DNA of 64,000 bases from Vallitalea pronyensis. GTDB taxonomy: Bacteria; Bacillota; Clostridia; Lachnospirales; Vallitaleaceae. The position numbers and the translations under genes are program-made. Under the pieces are notes generated by a model, which did no database searches, was not told where the DNA came from, and was given only the letters and a program-made list of their open reading frames with translations. Shown here piece after piece: positions 46,135 through 54,930 of this stretch. The DNA lies in the NCBI RefSeq assembly GCF_018141445.1, contig NZ_CP058649.1:453001-517000 (forward strand). The letters are read 5' to 3'. Positions within the stretch are counted from its first letter, which is position 1. Every line of letters begins with the position of its first letter.

Positions 46135-46764
46135 ATGAGTAAACGAAAGAATATATTAGATGCAGCAGCAGCTATTATTAATCGTGAAAGCATTCATGGT
46201 ATTACCATAGCAAAAGTAGCCACAGAAGCTAATATTGGTAAAAGCACAGTTTATGAATACTTTGAAAACAAAGAACAGCTCATTCAGCAAACGGTTCAAT
46301 ATGTGGGTGAGGTATATATGGATACCATCAAGAAAACCCTTTTGGAAAGTCATCGGGATTTTGAAAGCACCATGAAAACCCTTATAAAACTGGTGATGAA
46401 AGGTATTAGAAAAGGTAATAGCCATTATCTGTTTATGATGAGTGAGTGTAAGAAACCAACAGGCAATAAAATCAATGCCCATGTGAAAGTGAAAAGTATT
46501 GTGATGGGCTTTCGGTTAAAATTACTTGATATACTAGAAGCTATTTTGACCTTAGGCCAGGAAGAAGGCATTGTTAAGAAACCCCATGATAAGATGTTTC
46601 TTATTGTGTGGCAGAACTTATTGGTTACCCTTGCATTTGAATTTTCTGGTGTGGATGAATTTGTAAAGACACAACATATTGCCATTGATGACGATGAGAA
46701 GAATGTGCAGACCATCTATCGTTACCTGATTAAAATGCTGCAAATGGATATGCAGGAATCATAA
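46135..46764 (+). CDS. TetR/AcrR-family repressor
   Basis: A 209-aa regulator. The N-terminal HTH (ILDAAAAIINRESIHGITIAKVATEANIGKSTVYEYFENKEQLI) is the classic TetR signature; the C-terminal helices form the ligand pocket. It is the distal gene of the pump operon, so it would repress itself and the pump through the 20-bp palindrome upstream of the pump. GGAGAAGG precedes the ATG. Confidence 0.92.
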   Translation: MSKRKNILDAAAAIINRESIHGITIAKVATEANIGKSTVYEYFENKEQLIQQTVQYVGEVYMDTIKKTLLESHRDFESTMKTLIKLVMKGIRKGNSHYLFMMSECKKPTGNKINAHVKVKSIVMGFRLKLLDILEAILTLGQEEGIVKKPHDKMFLIVWQNLLVTLAFEFSGVDEFVKTQHIAIDDDEKNVQTIYRYLIKMLQMDMQES

Positions 46765-46777
46765 AAATATAATAAGG

Positions 46778-46835
46778 CTTATTACGTCTATTGAATCCAT
46801 ATGAGGGATGGACAAAGAGGATTAGGCGTAATAGG
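46778..46835. repeat. Inverted repeat between convergent genes
   Basis: 46778-46790 pairs with 46823-46835 (13 bp, two G-T pairs; core TATTACG/CGTAATA), with AATCC/GGATT nested inside. No T tract. It probably closes the pump operon together with the minus-strand terminator next to it. Confidence 0.5.
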
Positions 46836-46840
46836 AATTC

Positions 46841-46870
46841 AAAAAAAGGAAACTCCACGGAGTTTCCTTT
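46841..46870 (-). terminator. Terminator of the small YtxH-like gene
   Basis: On the minus strand AAAGGAAACTCC pairs with GGAGTTTCCTTT across two bases and runs into TTTT. It lies directly downstream of the 53-aa gene. Confidence 0.75.
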
Positions 46871-46874
46871 GTCG

Positions 46875-47036
46875 TTACATCATACCTTTTAGATCGTCCA
46901 TAAGACGTTCTGCTTTATGCATCATTTTTTTCCCTTTTCGTTGCATTTTACGCACTTCTCGCTTATCCATGTTCATAAGCGCTAAAGAAGACGCGCCAAT
47001 AACGCTACCTAAAATAATACCAGTTGAAAATTTCAT
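46875..47036 (-). CDS. Small YtxH-like protein, 53 aa
   Basis: A minus-strand frame beginning MKFSTGIILGSVIGASSLAL, continuing MNMDKREVRKMQRKGKKMMH and ending LMDDLKGMM. The glycine-rich N-terminal transmembrane helix plus basic helical tail is typical of YtxH/YtxH-like small membrane proteins. GGAGAAATATTTC precedes the ATG and a strong terminator follows, so the gene is well supported despite its size. Family role poorly known, often stress-linked. The DnaA-box cluster lies immediately upstream. Confidence 0.75.
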   Translation of the reverse strand: MKFSTGIILGSVIGASSLALMNMDKREVRKMQRKGKKMMHKAERLMDDLKGMM

Positions 47037-47121
47037 GAAATATTTCTCCTTCCATAATAAACTCCATTATTATTTTGGAATATGGCGGGAAATTTATACT
47101 GGTAAAAAATGAAAAGGTCAT

Positions 47122-47277
47122 TTATCCACAAAATGATTATCCACATTTCAAAAAATGACAAAATAACACCTGTAAAAGGTTTATACATTTTTTGAATGCT
47201 GGATACGACAGCTTTGTGGATAGTGAATAAAGTTATCCCCAAGAAAATGGGGTTATCAACAGGGAAAATGTGGATAA
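47122..47277. other. DnaA-box cluster
   Basis: Consensus DnaA boxes TTATCCACA occur at 47122-47130 and 47137-47145 (plus) and 47269-47277 (minus, TGTGGATAA). One-mismatch boxes lie at 47215-47223 (minus, TGTGGATAG), 47233-47241 (TTATCCCCA) and 47253-47261 (TTATCAACA). Six boxes in 156 bp between two minus-strand genes. GGGTTATC/GATAACCC also forms an 8-bp stem at 47251-47279. No dnaA, dnaN or other origin genes are in the window, so a titration or regulatory cluster is more likely than oriC. Confidence 0.75.
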
Positions 47278-47283
47278 CCCTAT

Positions 47284-48039
47284 TTATATGGTTATTATAT
47301 TCTTAAAAGTGCTATATTCGTCAGATTTTATGTCGCTAAGAATCATGTCTACACTGCTGACATCTGCTACCTTATAAGGTGATACCTGATTAAATTTGGA
47401 TTCGTCCACTAATAAGTACCAATTATAAGCCACTTCAAGAACAGAAGTAATAATCTTATGATTCACTTCTGTTGAGACAGATATCCCAAAGTTCTTATCA
47501 ATAGCGGAGCAGCTGGTAATGGTCTTATTGATATTAAAAGTTTTAAGATATTCACTCATTTGTGGGTTCGTGGTAAAGGTGTAATTATCATAGACAATGA
47601 CTTCACCACCCATTAATATCAAGGTTCTACATTTTTCTTTTAAGATAAGAGCCGCTTCTAGGTTATTGGTAATGACTGAGATATCATCGCTTCTTTTAAT
47701 ATGTCTTGCTAAAGCAGCACAGGTATAGCCTGAACCTAAAAATATGGTATCACCCTTTTGTATGTAAGGATAGGCGGCTGCAGCCAGCTTTTCCTTCTTC
47801 AATGTGATGCTTGTAGGGGATGATGAATTTTTAGGTGGTGTCACCAAGGTGTTATGCTTCTTATTAAGCACAGCTCCACCATGGGTCTTCGTTATAAGAC
47901 CTTGTTCTTGCAGTTTATTAAGATCCTTGCGAATGGTCACATCGCTTACTTGGAATAGATCAACAAGATTATTCACATGGACAATCCCTTTTTTCTCAAG
48001 TAATTCGAGAATTTTTTCTGAACGTTGTATAGCAAACAT
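47284..48039 (-). CDS. iolR: DeoR-family repressor, probable inositol regulator
   Basis: A 251-aa DeoR/GlpR-type regulator. N-terminal HTH (RSEKILELLEKKGIVHVNNLVDLFQVSDVTIRKDLNKLQEQGLITKTHGGAVL) and C-terminal sugar-phosphate-binding domain (IFLGSGYTCAALARHI, VITNNLEAALIL, LLVDESKFNQ). In Bacillus, IolR is of this family and responds to a phosphorylated inositol intermediate. It is the last gene of the minus-strand iol set, after iolB with a 130-nt gap. Its likely sites are the TTATGAATRG copies in the iolD/transporter intergenic region. The name rests on context. Confidence 0.75.
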   Translation of the reverse strand: MFAIQRSEKILELLEKKGIVHVNNLVDLFQVSDVTIRKDLNKLQEQGLITKTHGGAVLNKKHNTLVTPPKNSSSPTSITLKKEKLAAAAYPYIQKGDTIFLGSGYTCAALARHIKRSDDISVITNNLEAALILKEKCRTLILMGGEVIVYDNYTFTTNPQMSEYLKTFNINKTITSCSAIDKNFGISVSTEVNHKIITSVLEVAYNWYLLVDESKFNQVSPYKVADVSSVDMILSDIKSDEYSTFKNIITI

Positions 48040-48168
48040 ATTAGCACCTTCTAATTATTATATTCGTTGATAGTTTAGCATAAAGCTTATGGATTTACAA
48101 TTCAATTATTTCTTATTGTGTGAGAAAGTTTCATTTTTATTTTCTTTGACATCTTTTAGGTGACAAAG

Positions 48169-48969
48169 TTACTTTTTATCCGGCCACAAGATAGCGTCAG
48201 GCTCTTCTACCCAGAGATGTTCTTCAATAAATGTTGGGCGAATATAAGGATTATTCTCCAAATGGCGGATGGCAAAGATAAAGTACATGGCATAACCTGG
48301 TGCCGCTACTTGAGGATGATCCATACCTGGTGGAATAAGCACCGTATCATTCTCCTCTAAGAGAATAGCGTCATCCCCAAGCTTAAGTAAACCAAACCCT
48401 TTTTGATTCACGGGATGAAACTTATAAAAATATATTTCTGGTTGCTGGTGGTGGTGGGAAGGGAACCCCGCCCATTTTCCTGGGTAGTGCATATCTTCAC
48501 CTAACATCAGGTTGGAATCTGGATCAATGGATTTATCAATAATGGTACGGGTAATCCGTGTTCCAGACTCATTCATGAAACCTTTTCCACGTTCTTCTAC
48601 AACGGTATCTTCTGGCTTTCTCAAACAATTATGTTGAAGGTTATCATTTTCAGATTTAAAAATAGCTATTTCTGTTTCATCTTCCGTACATAGGAGTTCC
48701 ACAAGTGTAGATGGAGCCAATTGTAGTGTGACAGGGTTGTGATCATAGTAATTGGGACGTGTCATGGTTGCGGTTTCATCTGCATAGGATGCTGTCACTT
48801 CACCTTGAATGAGCAGATAAGCTCTCTCCAATGGCTGTTTATTGCTGTACGTATCACCTTGATTGAGTTTTAGTATCTCAAAGTCCATCAGATAATCCCG
48901 ATGAGGACCGTTAATATCAACGATTTTATTCACACCGTTTAAAAAATCGCCAGGTTGTTTTATTTTCAT
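48169..48969 (-). CDS. iolB: 5-deoxy-glucuronate isomerase
   Basis: A 266-aa cupin-type isomerase that converts 5-deoxy-glucuronate to 2-deoxy-5-keto-gluconate. It shows the metal site WAGFPSHHHQ...PEIYFYKF, GFGLLKLGDD, VLIPPGMDHPQVAAPGYAMYFIF and the C-terminal HLWVEEPDAILWPDKK, all IolB hallmarks. AAAGGAG precedes the ATG. A 159-nt gap with no clear terminator separates it from iolE, so read-through from the iolD promoter is likely. Confidence 0.93.
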   Translation of the reverse strand: MKIKQPGDFLNGVNKIVDINGPHRDYLMDFEILKLNQGDTYSNKQPLERAYLLIQGEVTASYADETATMTRPNYYDHNPVTLQLAPSTLVELLCTEDETEIAIFKSENDNLQHNCLRKPEDTVVEERGKGFMNESGTRITRTIIDKSIDPDSNLMLGEDMHYPGKWAGFPSHHHQQPEIYFYKFHPVNQKGFGLLKLGDDAILLEENDTVLIPPGMDHPQVAAPGYAMYFIFAIRHLENNPYIRPTFIEEHLWVEEPDAILWPDKK

Positions 48970-49128
48970 GATAATCTCCTTTATCGTATCATGTCGGTTT
49001 TTCTTATTCTATTATAGTATAAAAAAACCCCTTTGTTCAATATTTTTTTGTTTTATTTACTTTTATCGTGTTATGATTTATTTTGATTGACTCTCCATGT
49101 AGTACCTTTGTTCCAACCTAAATGTGTA

Positions 49129-50052
49129 TTATAGCCCTGTTTTTTCAGTAATAAATCGGCGAGCTTTTTTAGCATATTCAAGAGGATTAGCCTTAGCTGG
49201 GTCTTGTTCGGCTTCTATGACAATCCATCCAGAATAATTGCTCTGACTAATGATTTTGAAGATATTGTCCCAATCAACCATATCCCCATCACCAGGTACG
49301 GTATAGATACCCTCTTTTACAGCTTGCAAAAAGCTTAATTTCTCTTCTTTTACCCGCTTTAAGACGTCACTGCGTACATCTTTTAGGTGGATGTGCACCA
49401 CACGGTCAATGTATGTTCTTAAAACCTCAACAGCATCTTCTCCAGCAAAAGTGGCGTGACCTGTATCAAACAGAACACCAACTAAATCGGGATCAATTAA
49501 AGACATGAGTTTTTCAAATTCTTCCATGGATTGTACACCTGTCCCCATGTGATAGTGATACCCTATTTTCATACCTTTGTTCTTGGCCATCTGTCCTAAC
49601 TTATTAAGACCTTTCGCAATTTTATGGAATTGCTCATCCGTTAGAATAGGGGCATCATCGAACATTTTCTTGGTGATATCTCCTTGAATGGTTACACCTG
49701 TTTCACATACACCAACAACTCTTGCCCCTAAGGCATATAAGAAGTTAGTAAGGGTTTCAAATCGCTTTAGGGTTTCTTCTTCTGGCTTGGTTGTAAACTC
49801 ACAACTAAACCATTGATTACAAATCTGCATGTTGCGTATATCACATTCATAAGCTAATGTGGCTACATCTGTGGGATACTTATTACCAATTTCACTGCCC
49901 TCAAATCCTGCTAATGCCATTTCGCTCAGACATTGTTGGTAAGTCAGTTCTCCTCCGAGCTCAGGCAAGTCATCGTTGGTCCAGTTAATGGGTGCACAGC
50001 CAAGCTTAATAAAGTGTTTGCTAAGGTCCATATTACTTCCTGTTTTTCTCAT
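49129..50052 (-). CDS. iolE: Inosose dehydratase (2-keto-myo-inositol dehydratase)
   Basis: A 307-aa xylose-isomerase-like TIM barrel that dehydrates scyllo-inosose. GCAPINWTNDDLPELGGE is the family start, and FEGSEIG, GYHYHMGTG, VLFDTGHATFAGED, VVHIHLKDVR and WIVIEAEQDPAKANP give the metal-binding Glu, Asp, His and Glu. The first ATG has AAAGGAG 9 nt upstream; a second start at 50031 with AGGAAG is also possible. The stop of iolD is 49 nt upstream. Confidence 0.93.
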   Translation of the reverse strand: MRKTGSNMDLSKHFIKLGCAPINWTNDDLPELGGELTYQQCLSEMALAGFEGSEIGNKYPTDVATLAYECDIRNMQICNQWFSCEFTTKPEEETLKRFETLTNFLYALGARVVGVCETGVTIQGDITKKMFDDAPILTDEQFHKIAKGLNKLGQMAKNKGMKIGYHYHMGTGVQSMEEFEKLMSLIDPDLVGVLFDTGHATFAGEDAVEVLRTYIDRVVHIHLKDVRSDVLKRVKEEKLSFLQAVKEGIYTVPGDGDMVDWDNIFKIISQSNYSGWIVIEAEQDPAKANPLEYAKKARRFITEKTGL

Positions 50053-50101
50053 TGTTCCATTCTCCTTTTATGGGTCTATATTTTTTTCTTACCGTTACTT
50101 A

Positions 50102-51967
50102 TTAGTAAGGGAAGCATTTGTCTTTTACAGTTGTGTTCATGTTAATTGCTGCTTTTTCAACGGCTGAGTCTGTAGCAACTTGAGCAGTGCCTACACGCCA
50201 GAAATGTTCAAAACCATCGGTCATGGTTCCTGGCAGTACTTTGATATCAATGAGGGTAGAGCGTGTTTGCTTCTTGGCATCTTCAAGGGCTGCAACGAGT
50301 TCTTCAGCGTCGCTTACACGGTAGGCAACAGCACCATAACCTTCTGCAATTTTAGCAAAATCAATATGGGTATATTGACCAAGTAAAGCATTACCCTCGT
50401 CATTACGATACCTGAACTCTGTGCCAAAGGTGTGGATGCCTTGAGAACGTTGTAAGTTATGAATGCATTGATGACCGTGGTTATCAAATAAGAGAACATT
50501 GATTTTTTGATCTTCTTGTAAAGACGTAAATAAATCTGAATGGCCCATTAAGAAGCCCCCATCACCTACAAAACAATAGCTCTCTACATCTGGTGATGCT
50601 AATTTAGTTCCAAGAGCGCCGCTTACTTCGTAGCCCATACATGAGAAACCGTACTCTAAGTGATAGGTATCGGGCTTAATAGGTCGCCACACACGTTCCA
50701 AGTCAGAAGGTAAACTGCCCGATGCAGATACAATAATGGCATCTGGATCAATGATTTTGTTGATGATACCCAGTGCTGTTGTTTGGCAGAAGCCATCTTT
50801 TGAGGTAGCGTTATCCATCTTATCAAGCTCTAATTGCCAATCCTCTTTGGCTTGTTTGATTTCATGGCCATACGTACTCTTATAGTGGTTTTTCAACAAG
50901 GATTCTTTAAGTTGTATAAGACCCTTCTTGGCATCAGCAACAACAGATACAGCTTCCATTTTATAAGCATCCGTGTCATTAATATTTAATGTGATAAGGG
51001 TCACATCAGGGTTTTGATAAGCAAACTTAGAGGAGGTCACAAAATCATTTAATCTTGTACCAACAGCTAAGATGACATCGGCTTCTTTAGCTAAACGATT
51101 AGCAGCTAGAGTACCGCAGACACCACCGCCCCCAAGGTTTAAATCATGGGTCCAAGGGATAATACCTTTACCTGCTTGGGTTTCGGAGAAGGGGATGTTA
51201 AATGTTTCACAAAAGTCCACTAACGCCTGTTCAGCGTCACTATAACGTACACCACCACCGCAGATGACCAAAGGTTTTTTCTTATCTTTCATGATGGACA
51301 ATACCTGTTCTAAATCATAAGGGTCTATCTCTCTTCTTCTTATACGATGTACCCGCTTCTTAAAGAAGGAAACAGGATAATCATAAGCTTCCCCTTGTAC
51401 GTCTTGAGGTAAACACAGTGTAACAGCACCCGTATCTGCTGGACTTGTCAATACACGCATGGCATGAATAGCAGATGACATCAGTTGTTCAGGTCGCTGT
51501 ATACGATCCCAGTATTTGCTCACGGAACGAAAAGCATCATTAGCTGTTATGGATGGGTCATAAGATTGTTCAACCTGTTGTAAAACAGGGTCTGGCTGAC
51601 GGTCTGAGTAAGCATCTGATGGTAATAGAAGAACGGGTATCCGGTTAACCGTAGCTGTACCAGCAGCTGTTACCATATTTAATGAACCGGGTCCAATAGA
51701 TGCCGTGCAAGCAAATATCTGTTTTCTTCTCTTTTGCTTCGCATAAGCGATAGCAACATGTGTAATTTCTTGTTCGTTTTTTCCTGCGTAATATTTGATA
51801 CGATCCTTATACTGATCCAGTGCCTGACCTAGACCCACCACATTACCATGTCCAAATATTCCCATGACACCTTGGACAAACTTCGTTTCAACGCCATCAA
51901 TCTCTACATATTGATGATCAAGAAATTCAAGTAGAGCTTGAGCCATTGTTAAGCGCTTTGTTTTCAT
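50102..51967 (-). CDS. iolD: 3D-(3,5/4)-trihydroxycyclohexane-1,2-dione hydrolase
   Basis: A 621-aa thiamine-diphosphate enzyme that opens the inositol-derived ring. N-terminal PYR domain (VQGVMGIFGHGNVVGLG; FACTASIGPGSLNMVTAAG), middle domain (VICGGGVRYSDA) and C-terminal PP domain with GDGGFLMGHSDLFTSLQE...NVLLFDNHGH, the ThDP motif. Length fits IolD. AAGGAGG precedes the ATG. First gene of the minus-strand iol unit, driven by the promoter at 52061-52088. Confidence 0.95.
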   Translation of the reverse strand: MKTKRLTMAQALLEFLDHQYVEIDGVETKFVQGVMGIFGHGNVVGLGQALDQYKDRIKYYAGKNEQEITHVAIAYAKQKRRKQIFACTASIGPGSLNMVTAAGTATVNRIPVLLLPSDAYSDRQPDPVLQQVEQSYDPSITANDAFRSVSKYWDRIQRPEQLMSSAIHAMRVLTSPADTGAVTLCLPQDVQGEAYDYPVSFFKKRVHRIRRREIDPYDLEQVLSIMKDKKKPLVICGGGVRYSDAEQALVDFCETFNIPFSETQAGKGIIPWTHDLNLGGGGVCGTLAANRLAKEADVILAVGTRLNDFVTSSKFAYQNPDVTLITLNINDTDAYKMEAVSVVADAKKGLIQLKESLLKNHYKSTYGHEIKQAKEDWQLELDKMDNATSKDGFCQTTALGIINKIIDPDAIIVSASGSLPSDLERVWRPIKPDTYHLEYGFSCMGYEVSGALGTKLASPDVESYCFVGDGGFLMGHSDLFTSLQEDQKINVLLFDNHGHQCIHNLQRSQGIHTFGTEFRYRNDEGNALLGQYTHIDFAKIAEGYGAVAYRVSDAEELVAALEDAKKQTRSTLIDIKVLPGTMTDGFEHFWRVGTAQVATDSAVEKAAINMNTTVKDKCFPY

Positions 51968-52032
51968 GAAGAATCCTCCTTAAAATATGAATAAAATGGT
52001 TTGCTTTTTTAATTTATATGGTTACGAAACTG

Positions 52033-52088
52033 TTATGAATAGTTACGTTTACTTATGAATAGTATAACGCATCTTGTTAAAATGTCAA
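52033..52088 (-). promoter_or_regulatory. iolD promoter with two putative IolR operators
   Basis: On the minus strand: TTGACA (52088-52083), a 16-nt spacer and TATACT (52066-52061). Two direct copies of TTATGAATAG lie at 52033-52042 and 52053-52062 (plus-strand reading), 20 bp apart: two helical turns. One touches the -10 and the other lies just inside the transcript, positions suited to repression. Confidence 0.75.
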
Positions 52089-52147
52089 TATTAAAATAAA
52101 TATTTGAGGAATAATATACAAAATAACTAAAAGAAATCGAAAAAATA

Positions 52148-52190
52148 TTGACAAATGTAATTAAACGGAATATAATATAACCATTCATAA
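52148..52190 (+). promoter_or_regulatory. Inositol transport/iolC promoter with a putative IolR operator
   Basis: TTGACA (52148-52153), a 17-nt spacer and TATAAT (52171-52176), a perfect promoter. CCATTCATAA at 52181-52190 is the reverse copy of the TTATGAATRG motif at the iolD promoter, lying at the expected start site. The leader is about 150 nt. Confidence 0.75.
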
Positions 52191-52334
52191 CGAACCTTTG
52201 ATAGATTAAAACTGTATGGAGGGTTTTACAGTTTCTACAAGGTAAGAAAAAACAATTGACCAGTTTGTTTTTCCCCAACCTAATGTCTATACAAGATACG
52301 TATGAAAATAATCCGATTATCTAGGAGGCATATC

Positions 52335-53315
52335 ATGAAAAAGATTTTATCATTTTTAATGGTTATGATGATGTTAACCGTATTGTTTGCAGGGTGTAGT
52401 GAAAAAAAGGATGATACATCAGGAGAGGTAAAAGATGATGGAAAAAAACAAGAGGAAAGCAGTGACAAAGATATCGTTATAGGTTTTGCATCCAATAGTT
52501 TCTCAGACAAATGGCAAACATATTTAAATGATGCAGTTAAGCAAAAATGTCTAGATCTTGGTATTAAAGTTGTTTTTGGTGATGGTAAAAATGACCCAGC
52601 GACGCAATTAGCAAATGTTGAGAATTTCATTGTTGAGGGTGTGGATGCTGTACTTATCGTTATGGTTGACCCATCAGCTCCAGCACCATTTATTAAAGCT
52701 TGTGATGATGCAGGTATTCCATTAATAGCTGTTAATCGAAAGTTCGAAGGAGCAGATGTATTTGTTGGTTCAGATGACATCAAAGCTGGTAATATTCAGA
52801 TGGAATATGTAGCTGAAGCCTTAGGTGGAAAAGGAAACATAGCCATTCTAGAAGGCGAGATTGGGCAGAATTCATCCATCAAACGTACAGAAGGAAACAC
52901 AGAATACATGAAAGATTACCCTGATCTAAAAGTTGTTTTCCAAGATTCTGGTAAGTGGGACCGTGCAAAAGGTATGGAAATCTCTGAGAACTGGTTACAA
53001 TCCGGTGAAACCATTCATGCTATCGTAGCCAATAATGATGAGATGGCTATTGGTGCTATTCGTGCTTTAACAGCCATTGATAAAAATGACGATGTGATTG
53101 TTGCCGGTGTTGATGCAACACCTGATGCCCTTGAGTATGTAAAAGATGGTACGTTAGAAGTAACTGTATTCCAAAGTCCATTTGGTCAAGGTGGCACAGG
53201 CGTTGAGTCTGCACTTAAATTAATTAATGGTGAAGAAGTACCTGAATACGTTGATGTACCTTTTGAAAAAGTAACCATTGATAACGTGGATAAATATTTG
53301 GAAATATGGAAGTAG
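52335..53315 (+). CDS. Sugar-binding lipoprotein of an ABC transporter (RbsB type), probable inositol uptake
   Basis: A 326-aa lipoprotein with a lipobox in LTVLFAGC and a charged disordered linker (Lys/Asp/Glu, residues 22-45). The periplasmic-binding-protein-4 domain follows (VIGFASNSFSDKWQTYLNDAV, GVDAVLIVMVDPSAPAPFIKAC, GIPLIAVNRKF, VANNDEMAIGAIRAL, VAGVDATPDALEYV). RbsB-type domains bind monosaccharides or inositols; the neighbouring iol genes suggest myo-inositol. AGGAGG lies 8 nt before ATG 52335. First gene of the plus-strand unit. Confidence 0.88.
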   Translation: MKKILSFLMVMMMLTVLFAGCSEKKDDTSGEVKDDGKKQEESSDKDIVIGFASNSFSDKWQTYLNDAVKQKCLDLGIKVVFGDGKNDPATQLANVENFIVEGVDAVLIVMVDPSAPAPFIKACDDAGIPLIAVNRKFEGADVFVGSDDIKAGNIQMEYVAEALGGKGNIAILEGEIGQNSSIKRTEGNTEYMKDYPDLKVVFQDSGKWDRAKGMEISENWLQSGETIHAIVANNDEMAIGAIRALTAIDKNDDVIVAGVDATPDALEYVKDGTLEVTVFQSPFGQGGTGVESALKLINGEEVPEYVDVPFEKVTIDNVDKYLEIWK

Positions 53316-53381
53316 ATAAGCGTCATGGTTAGGATGAGATAACCAAGGAAATAAGAGAACTTTCCAGTTTTGAAAAAATTG

Positions 53382-53402
53382 TGCCGGGTTGACAACCCGG
53401 CA
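53382..53402 (+). other. Intercistronic hairpin after the binding-protein gene
   Basis: TGCCGGGTT-GAC-AACCCGGCA, nine perfect base pairs, no T tract, 20 nt before the ATPase start. Hairpins of this kind often protect the 3' end of a binding-protein mRNA or weaken read-through so that binding protein exceeds membrane components. Confidence 0.75.
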
Positions 53403-53421
53403 TCGTTAAAGGAGCAGGTCT

Positions 53422-54912
53422 ATGAATTCAGAAGTTGTTTTACGTTTAAAAAACATTACGAAAACATTCCCTGGTGTAAAAGCGCTGGATAATGTTCATT
53501 TTGAAGTGAGAAAAGGTACCGTTCATGGGCTTATGGGTGAGAATGGTGCTGGAAAGTCAACATTGATGAAGATTATTATTGGTATTTTTCAACCAGATTC
53601 AGGCGACATAGAGTACAAAGGAAAACCTTTGCATATTAACAACACGGCGGACGCTTTAAATGCTGGTATTTCAATGATTCATCAAGAATTAAGTCCCATA
53701 CCAGAGATGACCGTTGCTGAAAATATTTTTTTAGGAAGAGAACCCCGTCGATTTGGTATTGTGAATGAGGCACGGTTATATGAGCAAACAGAAAAATTAC
53801 TAAGAGATTTAGAGATTCATATTAATCCCCATACGAAGATGAAGGATTTGAGTACGGCCTATATACAAATGGTTGAGATTGCAAAAGCGATTTCATACGA
53901 TTCAGATTTGATTATTATGGATGAACCTACTTCTGCCATTACGGACCGAGAAGTAGCTCAGCTGTTTAAGATGATAAAACACTTAAAAGAAAAAGGTGTA
54001 GCCATTATCTATATTACACATAAGATGGATGAAGTATTTGAGATAACAGATGAATGCACGATCTTTCGTGATGGCCATTATGTGGGTAACGAGCAATCAG
54101 AGAATCTGACAAGCCAAGACCTCATTACCATGATGGTAGGACGTGAAGTGAATCAGATATTCCCGAAAGATAACCATAATAATTTTGGCGATGTGATCTT
54201 AGAAGTTAAAAATTTATCCTGCAAAGGTAAGTTTGAGAATGTGAGTTTTCAAGTAAGAAGAGGCGAAATACTTGGGTTTGCAGGGCTAATGGGCGCAGGA
54301 CGTTCAGAAGTCATGGAAACCATATTTGGTATGACACCCAAAACAAGCGGTGACATCTATATACAAGGTAAGAAAGTAGAGATTAATTCTCCCAAACATG
54401 CCATTAATCATGGTATAGGATTTCTTACAGAAGATCGAAAAAGAACGGGCTTATTTCTACCATTATCTGTAGCGGACAATACCATTATGTCTGATCTAAA
54501 AACATATGATAACAAGGTTAAGCTGCTAGATGAAAAGCGCATTAATCATAATTGTGAATCCCAAAGGGAGATTTTAAAAATTAAGACCCCCAGTATCCAA
54601 CAAATCATTAATAATCTAAGTGGTGGTAATCAGCAAAAAGTACTGATTGCAAGATGGTTATTAATGGACCCAGACATATTAATTATCGATGAACCTACCC
54701 GAGGTATTGATGTAGGTGCTAAATCAGAAATCCATAAGATTATGTCTGAGTTATCTAAGAATGGGAAAGCCATTATCATGGTTTCTTCCGAATTACCAGA
54801 GGTCATGGGGATGAGTGATCGAATTATGGTGATGCATGAAGGTAAACTGACGGGTGAAGTAGCTGGTATTGAAGCAACACAAGAAAAAATAATGGAATAT
54901 GCTACAAAGTAG
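53422..54912 (+). CDS. Sugar ABC transporter ATPase (RbsA/MglA type, two ATPase domains)
   Basis: A 496-aa protein with two fused ABC domains. First: Walker [13 protein letters not shown], signature-like [15 protein letters not shown], Walker [12 protein letters not shown]. Second: [16 protein letters not shown] (degenerate Walker A), [35 protein letters not shown]. This is typical of CUT2 systems for ribose, galactose or inositol. AAAGGAG precedes the ATG. Confidence 0.93.
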   Translation: MNSEVVLRLKNITKTFPGVKALDNVHFEVRKGTVHGLMGENGAGKSTLMKIIIGIFQPDSGDIEYKGKPLHINNTADALNAGISMIHQELSPIPEMTVAENIFLGREPRRFGIVNEARLYEQTEKLLRDLEIHINPHTKMKDLSTAYIQMVEIAKAISYDSDLIIMDEPTSAITDREVAQLFKMIKHLKEKGVAIIYITHKMDEVFEITDECTIFRDGHYVGNEQSENLTSQDLITMMVGREVNQIFPKDNHNNFGDVILEVKNLSCKGKFENVSFQVRRGEILGFAGLMGAGRSEVMETIFGMTPKTSGDIYIQGKKVEINSPKHAINHGIGFLTEDRKRTGLFLPLSVADNTIMSDLKTYDNKVKLLDEKRINHNCESQREILKIKTPSIQQIINNLSGGNQQKVLIARWLLMDPDILIIDEPTRGIDVGAKSEIHKIMSELSKNGKAIIMVSSELPEVMGMSDRIMVMHEGKLTGEVAGIEATQEKIMEYATK

Positions 54913-54930
54913 TATATAGGAGGGTATAGC

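Noticed and set aside
46801-47112. Plus-strand frame of 103 codons
   Set aside because: It runs antisense through the well-supported 53-aa YtxH-like gene and its terminator.
47037-47283. The DnaA-box cluster as the chromosomal origin
   Set aside because: No dnaA, dnaN, recF or gyr genes adjoin, and no clear AT-rich unwinding element with DnaA-trio pattern is evident.
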